Source: Klebsormidium nitens (Eukaryota > Streptophyta > Klebsormidiophyceae > Klebsormidiales > Klebsormidiaceae). Taken from it: a stretch of DNA of 64,000 nucleotides. This document shows, one piece after another, positions 24,737 through 34,444 of this stretch. The stretch covers positions 124,978-188,977 of the forward strand of contig DF236977.1 in NCBI GenBank assembly GCA_000708835.1. Direction: 5' to 3'. Under the pieces are notes generated by a model. It did not search any database. It saw only the letters and a program-made list of their open reading frames with translations, and was not told the DNA's origin. Each line of letters opens with the position of its first letter. Position 1 is the stretch's first letter. A program made the translations under genes and the position numbers.

Positions 24737-27700
24737 ATGGAACCCCAACAAATCGCTGGCCCACTCAGGGAGCTGGTGGTGAAGTTGCTAAGGAGTACGG
24801 ATGACGGCACGAGCAGCACTTCTTCAGTCCCGGAGGCGTCCATCTCTAGAACTTATCAGTACGCTTTGCGGCTTTTGGGAAGCAGGATCTCGGCACCCTT
24901 GGCTAGTGACGAAGCTGCAGTAGTGGACTCAATCAAGAGGAGTCTGATTCATAAGGGCAGGGCGTCTGATGCTCTTACATTCTCCAACCTACATCAAAGA
25001 TTAGGGGGTCCACCTGGGCCTGGCAAGCTGGGCAAGCGGTGGAGCCTCCTCTACCTTCTGAAAAGTATTGCGGAAGACAGGTATGTAGCTGCCTTAACGC
25101 CGGAACTGATGCATACACTGCCACCAGAGCTGGTGAAAGACGGGTAAAAATAAGTCTTATGTTTGGATCGCCATCTGTGATTCAAGCACCTCCCTACAAG
25201 AGATGATAATCTGGTCAATTGTGATTTTGTTGCACTTGCAAGTTTATCCAGGCATAGAACTGAGGCACACAATCAGTAGCCTCTGAAATGAAACTGACCC
25301 CTCACAGCATTGTTGGAATTGAAGTCTTCCATGGTGGTGCAACTGTCATGACCAATTACTCTCATGTAACTCTCTCTTGAAAGGCATTCATTGCTGGGAC
25401 TTCAACTTTTTGTCATGCTGTTATACTTTATCCATTGCGTGAGCTTTCTTTTTGTGTGCACTACGGCTGCTTACCATTTCTTCTCATATGCAGGGCCTCT
25501 GATGAGAGTTCCTCTGGACACGGTTCTTCCGGCTTTGAGTGGAGCATCTCTACCCCTGCGGCAGCTGGAGGCCTTCCTGCACGTCCCTTCGATAGTCGGT
25601 CCAGCACCGCCAATGGAGTTTCTGCAACCAGCAAGAAAAGCCACAGAAGCACTGAACAGCTGGCTCAGAACGAGTCTGAACTCCGGACGGACAGTACAGC
25701 ACAGCTAGCGGTCGCCCCGAAAGGCAATGTGGACTCTCGGCAAGCAGCATACCAAGAGTTCATGCACATAAGACATACTGATGCTCAGGTTTCGGAGCAG
25801 GACCTCGTTCGGGATGTAGTATACACGTGTCAGGGCATTGACGGCAAGCACATCAAGTTTGATGCAAAAGCGGACGGGTTTGTGATCACCGACAGCGTGC
25901 GACTTCCAAGAGGGGCCCGATTACTCATACTCAAACTTTGTGAGTTGGGGTGGTTGTATAGGAGAATACGGACATATGTGAGTGAGCGCCTCTCGCCCGC
26001 ATCGCTCGAGTTGGTAGGACAGGCGTTTGGTTCCGCTCTGCAACAAGAGCTGGCTGACTACTACAGGCTCATGGCAGTCTTGGAAGCACAGGTGCAGCAG
26101 AAGGCGCCCGGCCCTGGGGAATTGGCAGGCCAGAGTACTGGTGGTGGTTCCTACTTGTCCTTGCGAAGGTGACTTGACTGGAAAACTTATCACCGCCTTC
26201 GGTGTCGCTTTGAATACTGTCTCAACGACTCAGTTTTGCAATCTGTAAACAACCTGCGACTTGCCGTTGAAAAGTGCGCAGAATTGATGCATTTCAAACC
26301 TCGTATCCTGAATGTTGGGTTTGTCAGATGCTGAAGTTGCTAGCCCTTTGTCAAAACGGCATGGAGACCTCCTCGTCAATTAGCTTCTCGAAGTGCAACC
26401 AAGTTTCTTGTGCAGGTTAGCGGTTTGGTTGGCTGAGCCCTTGCTACGAATGCGTCTGATGGCCATTCTCGTGGACAACTGCGGGTCACTGAAAGGTGGC
26501 GCTTTAGCTAGCGCGCTCCACATGCATCGACAGCACGGGGACCCGTTTGTGCACGAATTCATTGGTCAGCTCCTGGAGAAGGTAAGGAGTCAGGTGCCAG
26601 TGCTACTGGTCGCAATACTGGCATCCCATTCTTTTCCATCTCCTGTCCCAATAACGGCGACTGCTCCCCTGAAGGGCATCGCTCGAGAAGGGTAAACAAG
26701 CCTTAACAGGCAGACCTTTTGAGTCTGCTTGTGATCAAACTGTCGAACCTTCAATCGATTGCAGTGCAGGCATCTGCAGAATCGTCCGAGCTTTTCGAAA
26801 CATTGATTTTACCTGCAAAAGTTCGACCCTCAGGCACACCGCTTTAGCCCCATCCTCCATCGCTCTTTTCTCTCAGATGAGTCGCAAGATGATCATCGGG
26901 CTTCTTTTGTCACCAGTCAGCATCCAAGCAGATGACGAGTTGAAGAAAGGTCCTTGTTTCAGGTGTGCTTGCCCCTCCTGGAGATGATTCGGCGTTGGGT
27001 CCTGGAAGGGGAGCTCGACGACGGGTATCAGGAGTTCTTTATCTCGGGGGACCTGTCCGTGGGGGACGACGGCCTCTGGCGGGACTGCTACAAGGTTCGG
27101 CAAGCCATGCTGCCGTCCTTCATCTCTCCGGAGCTGGCCCACCGCATCCTCAGGTGAGCCGTATGCTTTATGAGTGGTGACGTATTCAACAAGAAGGAAC
27201 GCGGAAGGTATCCTATGCCGTGTGCAGAAACGTCTGTGCTCATTCGGTTGCTCCACAATCTCCTACGCGACGAACACAGCGAACTTTCGAATGCAACAGG
27301 TCTCCAAGCTTACGGAGCCTGTCCAGCCGTCTCGCGAGGATCGTGCGACGCAAGCACTGGTCTGAGTAGAGTCATTTTACCTCGTACGTTCACCGTCCGC
27401 GTGCTCAGTCGTCCATTCGACCCGTCCCATCCCCGAGCACAACTCTTTGCGAACCTCAAAACTATTCCTTTCGCTCTCCCCTGCAGGGCCGGCAAGTCCA
27501 TCAACTTTTTGCGCGGCTGCTGCCAGGACGAGGGCTGGGCCGAAGCCACCGACGCCGCCGCGGCCGCCGCCCCTGGCGCGCTCTCCCTGACGTCACCCTC
27601 CGGCACTCTCGGCACGCTCGTCGAGGCGGCCGACCAGCGCATCTCCGCGCGCCTGGTGGCGACCATCTTTGGGCGGTACCGCTTCCGGGAGCACTGCCTG

Positions 27701-30700
27701 GCGATCAAGCAGTACCTGCTGCTAGGGCAGGGCGACTTCATCCAGTACCTCATGGACCTGATCGGGCCGGACCTCTCGCAGCCGGCGGGGCTGGTCAGCA
27801 AGTTCAAGCTGGCGGGGCTGCTCGAGGCGGCCGTGCGCGCGTCCAATGCGCAGTACGACGACAGGTGCGTGCTGGATTGTGGGATGACTGTGCGTCTTGC
27901 AATCGTTGTCTTTTTTCAACAGAGTTGGCCTCAGTGTTGCTGCTCTTAGCCCATAATCGCTGCAATTGACTAGGACGGACCCCGTGATATCGAAACTTTT
28001 GTCGAAAGGAAACGGCAGACTAGGAGATTAGAGTACTGTTACTTAGCTGGTTTTGCAAGTTAGATCTAGGCAACGGTCGATCTCTGAGGTTGATGGATTT
28101 CGGTATAAAAAGATGTGGTGTCTGTTGTAAGAGTATTCCTCTGTTTATTCATATTGAGTGGGTCCAATTCTGGCTCGATCGGCTTGAATTGCTTCGTTTG
28201 TCCCATGCCTGTTTCGGCACGTTCACACATTGCAAAGAGTCTCGGCCCATTGCTTCAAAATGGATGGTTCGTTTCCTCCCTCGGGCGCCTTCTCACCCTA
28301 GATTCCCTCGCGCTTCCCCTTTGCAGTGTCACTCTGGACAAGTTGCGCACGAAGATGCTGGAGAACGGCAACGGCAAATTGCCTGTCTTTGGTGCTTCAA
28401 TCCCGGTTGCATCCACTCTCGTCGCCCCATCACCTTCACCTTCTTAAGACTATCTCGACCATTTTCTGAACACAGTCTCTTCGTTTGTTTCCTCGAGAGC
28501 ACTCCCATTCAACCGCTTCCGACCTCCGTTTTGCAGCGCCACGCTGGACAAGCTGCGCGTGAAGATGCTGGAGCACGGCGACGGCGACCGCGGGTGGGAC
28601 GTGTTTTCGCTGGAGTACCAGGCGGCGTCGCCGCTGAGCACCGTGTTCACGGAGGCCGTCATGCTGCGCTACCTGCGCATCTTCAACTTCCTCTGGCGCC
28701 TCAAGCGCGTGGAGCACGCGCTGAGCGCGTCGTGGAAGGTCATGAAGCCCAACGCGGCGGTGGTCAAGCCGGGGCGGGGCAACCAGGAGAGCGCGAAGGT
28801 GGGAAGCTTAGTCTCTAAATGTCTCTCTTCATGCAATTCCCTGGAGGTTTTTGAATGTGGAAGACTCGTCAAAGAAGAGTCAAGGTTGAGGGCATCAAAC
28901 ATGGACAAGAAAAGTCAGGTCGCGAAGATTCTCGAGGAGAGCCTAGGTCCGCTCTTCGCCATACTGTCAGCTGTAAAGTCGAAGAAGCACCAGCGGTGAG
29001 ATACTCGAATCTTCAGGCCACACTCGAACAAGCGATTTGGTGATTGAGTTGGGAGTTAGGTCAAGCGACCTTGGTTAGGACGGCATCGGGGGAGCGGCCA
29101 GGCATGGTTGGCTCAGTCATACGTTAAGTTGTACGCAAGATTGTCGTGACAGGCAAAAAAGAAAACTCGAATTTTGCGCTGCCTTTGCGAGTACGCTTTG
29201 AAACTGGCAGTGCTGTGTCGTGCTGTGCTGTGTCGGACGGGTTTAAGCTGAATCGTCCGACACAGCACAGGTCAAGTAGTGCTTTTGGCAGCCTTCTTGC
29301 GGTGTTGTCCGCAATTCCTGCGCTTGCCCATTCTTCTTTTCCAGCCCAAAGCACTGTGACGCTTGCGAACCCGTCCTCATCGGCCGACTTTGTCGTATCT
29401 TCTTTTGCAAGACACACTGACGCAGTTTGCTCTTGCAGACCTTGGCGGATGAGCTACGGCGGTGTCACACTCTCCGCAACGAGATGAACCACTTCGTGAC
29501 CAACCTCCAGGTAAGCCTGAGGGCCTAGGTGACGCAGGGGACGGGTACCTCTTCGCATCAAATGGTTGGAAGAGCGTGACTCCATACCGTGGTGAATACG
29601 TTTCAGCCCGTGGACGCAGCTTTTCGGATCGAGGCAACCAAAAGTTAGCCGGAGCTGGTGGGAAGAAAAGGCTGCGGCAAGAAGCTCTGTCCGGCATCCT
29701 ATTCGTCTGTGCAGGCAGCTGTACGTCGCGCAACGCTGGACGGACCAAACCACAAAGGAGCAAAATAAGAGCCCCATTCTTTAATACAGGACAGCCTTCA
29801 CCAAGATGATCTATGTTGAAGCCAGCCTCCGCAGTGCAACGACATCGTCACATACCCCGCCATCCAAAAGCTTGTTCTGCCTAGCTGGTACTCCCTAGTA
29901 CTACATAGTACTACCTATCCTCCGAAGTTTCTTTTGTTCAAGCGCTCTCGGGCTCTAAAAGTTTGCATTGACCGCCGTCCTGTTCTTCCCCGCGCAGTAC
30001 TACATCATGTTCGAGGTGCTCGAGTGCTCGTGGTCCGACTTTCTGGCGGAGGTCGACGCAGCGGCGGACCTCGACGCGCTGATTGCGGCGCACGACACGT
30101 ACCTGGACACGATCCTCAAGAAGAGCCTGCTGGGGGAGCGCTCGCAGCAGCTGTGCAAGCGGCTGTTCACAATCTTCGACACCGTGCTGCGCTTCAAGGG
30201 CTTCGCGGACCGGCTGTACGAGATCGTCCGGGACATCCAGGTGAGGCGCAGCGTCCGACTCGCAGATTTCAGATGTGTAAAGCTACTATGTTTTCTCTCT
30301 GGCCTCTGTAAAAATAGGGTGCTAGTATTGTGGGTATCTGATTGGTCATAGAAGAGACAGTGAGGGCCCAGCTGACTGGTTCTGTAGATTGTAGGAAAGG
30401 ACTTGAGATGAAGGAAGTGTTACCAGCCTCCATTTTCTGCTGATTGTTGTCATCGTTCTTTCTGGATGTGACTCGAAGTCCGCTGCGCGGCACTTGCAGT
30501 AGTCCAGCAGCCACATCAGTGCGTTGATCCGAGACTATCGTTTGATCCTCTCAGCACCCCCTTGTTCGCACTTTGTTTTTGAAGCAGTTTGCGATGCCCC
30601 CACAATACGCCTTCATTAGTCACCAACGTGAGGCTCCTGGCGCTCACGCTCGACCGCTCTCTTCGTCTCCTCTGTCCCCCGCCTTCACGTAAGCCTATCG

Positions 30701-31737
30701 CTCACAGCGTCCAATGTCGTCCGTCATGCGCAGCACAAGCAGCGACGGAGAGAAGCCGAAGTGAGCGCGCGCACGGGGGCCGGCCAGTGGGGGTCGCTGG
30801 GGGGCGAGGACGAGCACCACGAGTCCCTGGTGCAGGAGCAGCTGGACAGCATCGGCAGGTGAGCCCGGGCCGGGCCTTGTTTTCCAGATCCTCGCCCGTA
30901 TCTTCTGGCAGTTGCAAAGGCACCCGAGGCTCTGCATGCTTCGTCGGGTGATTGGGTGATCGTCCGATTGCCTGCCCAGCTTTTATATGAGCATGGGGGA
31001 ATGATTCTGCCCGCCGTCTGAGATGAGCATGGGGGAAAAAACTGCCCGGCCTCTGAGAGAAGCTCGTGGGGATTATTCGGTAGCAACGGAATGACTCATT
31101 CAGCGACAAAGCAGATCCGTGGCCTCTGAGGAGGTATGAGGGCCAGCAGTACAGGCGCAAATAAATGTCGCAAGGCCGTTCCTGCGTGCTTCCGTTGGCC
31201 TTGTTCTATCTCCGCTACCATTTGCGTGTGCCACTGTGGCGATCTCGAAAAGGACTACTTCTGGAGCACCTGTCCAGACTCTCGACAGATCTGTTTCCAT
31301 CGCTAATCATTGAGGCCGTCTCGTGTAAGGTTTCTTCAACCATTTGCTGCCTGTCGCTGAAAGGAGTCGAGGTCTGAACTCGAAGTACTCATTGCAAGTC
31401 ATGTACGCATTACCACTTCCTGGATTCAAGTGCTTTGAAATGATCTAACAAAGTTTGAGCAGATTTTAAAGAGAAGCCCGTGCGAGATGAACATGCAATC
31501 TTACTTTGACAAAGAACTAAAAGCATTTCGTTCTGCAGGAACCTTGACGCAATTGCTGCCGAGTACTCGTCTCTTTTGGAGGGTTTCACGGATCAGCTCC
31601 TAGTGCAACAGCATGTCGACCTGCGATTCCTGTCCTTCAGACTCGACTTCTCCGAGTTCTACACGCGACAGCGGGCAGACAGAGCCAGCACGCCTCTCAA
31701 GCTAAGATGGCCTGGTTTGTTAGGAGGACAGCTATAG
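24737..31737 (+). CDS. GCP3: Gamma-tubulin complex component 3 (GCP3/SPC98)
   Basis: Ten exons: 24737-25143, 25494-26168, 26416-26581, 26963-27153, 27487-27864, 28537-28798, 29439-29510, 29998-30240, 30734-30858 and 31539-31737. They join in phase to 905 residues, a normal GCP3 length. The N-terminus (TYQYALRLLGSRI, KRWSLLYLLKSIAEDR) is GCP3-specific. The GRIP1 part includes RLPRGARLLILKLCELGWLY, LLEMIRRWVLEGELDD and LRAGKSINFLRGCC. The GRIP2 part has LRIFNFLWRLKRVEHAL, LRNEMNHFVTNLQYY and DLRFLSFRLDFSEFYTRQ. The protein joins GCP2 and gamma-tubulin in the small complex that nucleates microtubules at nuclear envelope and cortical sites. The intron before exon 6 holds a decayed copy of that exon's start. 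The last 20 residues after FYTRQ are atypical; a GT at 31720 could instead splice to a candidate exon at about 31953. Confidence 0.95.
28327..28447 (+). pseudogene. Decayed duplicate of GCP3 exon 6 start
   Basis: After an intact CAG acceptor (28324-28326) the sequence encodes SVTLDKLRTKMLENGNGK, closely matching SATLDKLRVKMLEHGDGD at the start of the true exon (28537). The reading phase is conserved, but similarity ends after about 54 bp and the frame reaches a stop near 28447 without a donor. It is either a partial exon duplication in decay or a skipped/poison exon. Confidence 0.7.
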
Positions 31738-31952
31738 CTCAGGGTGATCCACGAGGTCGGTTGGCACAGGATGAGAGCCAGATAAAGTGCTCGTGCTTGA
31801 GTACTTTTGAACGTATCTTGCTGGTCTGCCCCATGCATATGGCAAGTTGAAACGTGGCGATGTATCATAGACTCATGTCCCAAAGCAGTCGATTGTGACT
31901 CTCAAGGCGCATGAGAAACAAGGGCACTAATAGCTCCAGCCCGAGTCCAAAT

Positions 31953-32061
31953 CACGCCGAGCTCCAGCAAAGAAGAGCCCAGCATGGGGCCTGCCAGGCC
32001 CCGGGCGGGTGGCCGCCGCCCCATGGTCACTGGTCAGGAGCTACTGCAGTCCATTACCCAG
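31953..32061 (+). other. Candidate alternative C-terminal exon of GCP3
   Basis: A CAG acceptor preceded by a branch-like CTAAT (31927-31931) opens a frame reading ARVQITPSSSKEEPSMG when joined in phase 1 to a GT donor at 31720. It runs to a CAG/GTAAAC donor-like site at 32061, or to a TAA at 32076 inside the flank of the inverted-repeat element. Phase fits, but the donor in exon 10 is weak and GCP3 proteins normally end shortly after FYTRQ. Confidence 0.3.
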
Positions 32062-32079
32062 GTAAACTACCGTATTTAA

Positions 32080-32505
32080 AGTGGGCGTAGGGCTCGCGAG
32101 CCCACTTTTGATCGAACGGTACTTTAGACCGAGTGAAATTTATCGAACGGCTCAGGATCAATCCCATATTACCACGGTACGGGACCTCTCAAGGAACCAG
32201 CCGACTACGGTACCCACCGAGTTGGGGCTCCAGGCAGGGACCGGAGGCTATCCAGAGGTATCGTACCACTGGGTACCGCGGTTTCTAAATCTTGACGTCA
32301 CTCTGCGTCAGCTGCGGAAGGGTCCCAAAAAGGAAGCGGCAAAAGAGAGCAAAATGTCAAATGTTTGGATTCGAACCAGCGACCAGCCCCCGACTCTGGA
32401 TCGGGATAGGCGAGCGCGCTTGCCATTTTGTCAAGTCGTCAAAATTCGCAGTGCCGGACGTCAAATTGGTCGCGAAAGAGGGGGTTTTATACCCCGACGC
32501 CCACT
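32080..32505. mobile_element. MITE-like element between TTAA sites (426 bp)
   Basis: Ends are inverted: AGTGGGCGTAGGG on the left and the complement of AGTGGGCGTCGGGG on the right. Both are flanked by TTAA (32076-32079 and 32506-32509). TTAA duplication suits piggyBac-type elements; because the flanks also contain TA, a mariner/Stowaway-type TA duplication is possible. No transposase is present. Internally it carries a tRNA-like B box on the minus strand. Confidence 0.55.
32367..32428 (-). ncRNA. tRNA-derived remnant (A-box and B-box-like)
   Basis: On the minus strand, GGTTCGAATCC (32377-32367) is a perfect polymerase III B box. A TGGCAAGCGCGC stretch ending at 32428 resembles an A box at roughly tRNA spacing. 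An anticodon-like stem CCCGA/TCGGG lies between. The T-arm pairing is poor and no acceptor stem closes, so this is a degenerate tRNA or SINE-like sequence and not a working tRNA gene. Confidence 0.4.
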
Positions 32506-33425
32506 TTAACCTGAAGCAGTAGCGCAGACGCCAATTCATGGTCGCGAACTGCGCTGTGTACGTGGGGCAGTGTACTCACTGCACTGTGTTGCCTACCGTA
32601 TGACGGCGTAGGTACTAGTTAGGTAGTAGGTAGGTACCGTACTAGTAGCCTATGTATATGTACCGGTTTCTTAGACATAAATTTGTACCGTAGGTTTCCC
32701 TGTAGCAGGGGCAGTACTCCAGTAATACCAGTACCTACAGGCTACGCTGAGAAGTTGAGAACCGCCGTATACGGTACTACCTACAGTACGGCGTACCGGT
32801 AGGTCCGTGGACTCTTCGAGAGTCGAGCTCCGAACCAATAATTGTAGACTGTGCGGCTCGGAAGTTGGACCTTGGTCCGTACAACCCGAGATGGCGCCGA
32901 AATTAGAATACCGGTGGGTACCGGGGGGCCCCGGGGCCAGCCTCAGGCCCCCGGGCAGCCCAGTGCTTTTGGCACAGAAACTGATCGCTGCTCGATCACG
33001 AGCTACCGGCCAAGTCGCAGTTCAGTTCAGCCTCTCACATCGTCACAGTACCCGGCCGGTTATGGATCCAAACAAACCGGGAAGGGATCCAGCGGCCATT
33101 CCAGACGGATCCCCGCCCGCATGACGGCCACCGGTGACCGCAATCAACGGTGACTGACGGAGTCGAGTCACGAGTACCCTCGGGGACTCGGGAGTAGGGG
33201 TGGATCGATCGCGCGCGATTTCGCAGCTACCAACGGGAAGAAGTCCTTTGCATGGCATGAGAGCCGCGCTGTCACCGTGTCATTTGTGGCGTCCGCTTCA
33301 CCAGAATCCATGCGAATAATTGGATGCATGGCCCCGGCCGCTCAGCCTCCCGAAATATATTGTATCAGTCCCGACTTCCGGGGCCACCGGGCCCGGCATA
33401 GCCGCCCGGCGCGCAAGGGGCACAT

Positions 33426-33936
33426 AGCTGCCGAATCTTTTGTCAACTTTCGAAATCGGACACCGGACGGGCACAGGCAGTCGTTGTCCGAAGTGCCATA
33501 TTTTGGGACCCGGTTGGTACCGGGCCTGCTTTTGCCGGACTAAATAATGCCCGGGTTAGCCTGCAAACCACATTAAAATCCTAAGAACAGTGACTTAGCC
33601 GTTAGTAAGAACCCTAATCTGAGAGCAGTCACAGGAAAGGGAGTAACCCTAACAAACCGTCACAGGAAGTGACGTAACCCTAACACACTATCACTGCTTT
33701 GTAGCGCGAGACCCTCAGGTCACTAGGAGTGCCCGGTTGCTTGTTGACGGTGCATACCTACCGTACGCGGTCAACGGTACCGCCCGGACCGTACGGTACT
33801 GAGTACGGTATCGGACTCATGTGGCAACAACTTGGAGCGTAGATCCTGCGGACGGTGCACGATCGGACGGTGACACGCATATGACTGTCCGCAGTCCAAC
33901 GTCCGATTTCGAAAGTTGACAAAAGATTCGGCAGCT
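33426..33936. repeat. 36-bp perfect inverted repeat, 439-bp spacer
   Basis: The 36-bp arms at 33426-33461 and 33901-33936 are exact reverse complements (left arm begins AGCTGCCGAATC). Weaker similarity extends outward through GCGCAA-containing sequence. This may be another non-autonomous element, but no clear target duplication was found. Confidence 0.65.
33628..33686. repeat. Two-copy tandem repeat with AACCCTAAC
   Basis: Two copies of about 28 bp start GTCACAGGAA and end TAACCCTAACA. They lie inside the spacer of the 36-bp inverted repeat. Confidence 0.55.
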
Positions 33937-34444
33937 TTGGCCGTTTTGCGCCCGGCGCCCAGCAGCGCCCAGCCACGGCAAGCACAGACCAAGCAGGGCA
34001 CAAGTGTACACTCTATGGTCACAGACTCTACCGACGACTACCGTATTGGGTAAACTACGGTGCGGTGCCCGGTTCTTGTACCATGTGGTACAGAAATACT
34101 GCCCTCACGTACCTACCTACCCTACCCGGGCCATCAAGTTCAACGGTAACTTTCATCATTCATGGCGGCCCAGACGGTACACGACGCACGTCCCTCAGTG
34201 CTCACAGAGAGTCGATCCCGGCGCAAGCTTGCAAGTCAAGATTCAGGAGTCTGGGCAGACCAATCCGAAGATCAGCCGTAGCTAGAGGTCAGATTCATGT
34301 CAGAGTAAACAATTGCCAACTTGGAAGTGGTCGCACATTGAGCTAGATTGTGTAAAGGCAGTTTTCAGATCACCTACCTAGAGGGAGTCTAACCCGCTGC
34401 CACCGTTGTCATTCTAAGTGTTGTGTGAGCTATTTGCTGACGAC

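Larger units (their letters stand above)
31738..34444. other. Intergenic, repeat-rich
   Basis: This holds an inverted-repeat element (32080-32505), GTAC-rich sequence (about 32580-32810 and 33765-33815), a short tandem repeat with AACCCTAAC (33628-33686) and a 36-bp inverted repeat (33426/33901). Apart from a possible extra GCP3 exon at its left end, no gene is recognised. Base composition becomes very GC-rich around 32.9-33.5 kb. Confidence 0.55.

Noticed and set aside
32081-32509. Plus-strand open frame of 142 codons as a protein gene
   Set aside because: It spans the inverted-repeat element almost end to end, including a tRNA-like segment, and begins at a non-ATG codon; it is most likely a chance frame in a repeat.
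33277-33543. GC-rich open frame near 33.4 kb
   Set aside because: It overlaps one arm of the 36-bp inverted repeat and has no recognisable motif, so repeat-derived chance coding is the simpler reading.
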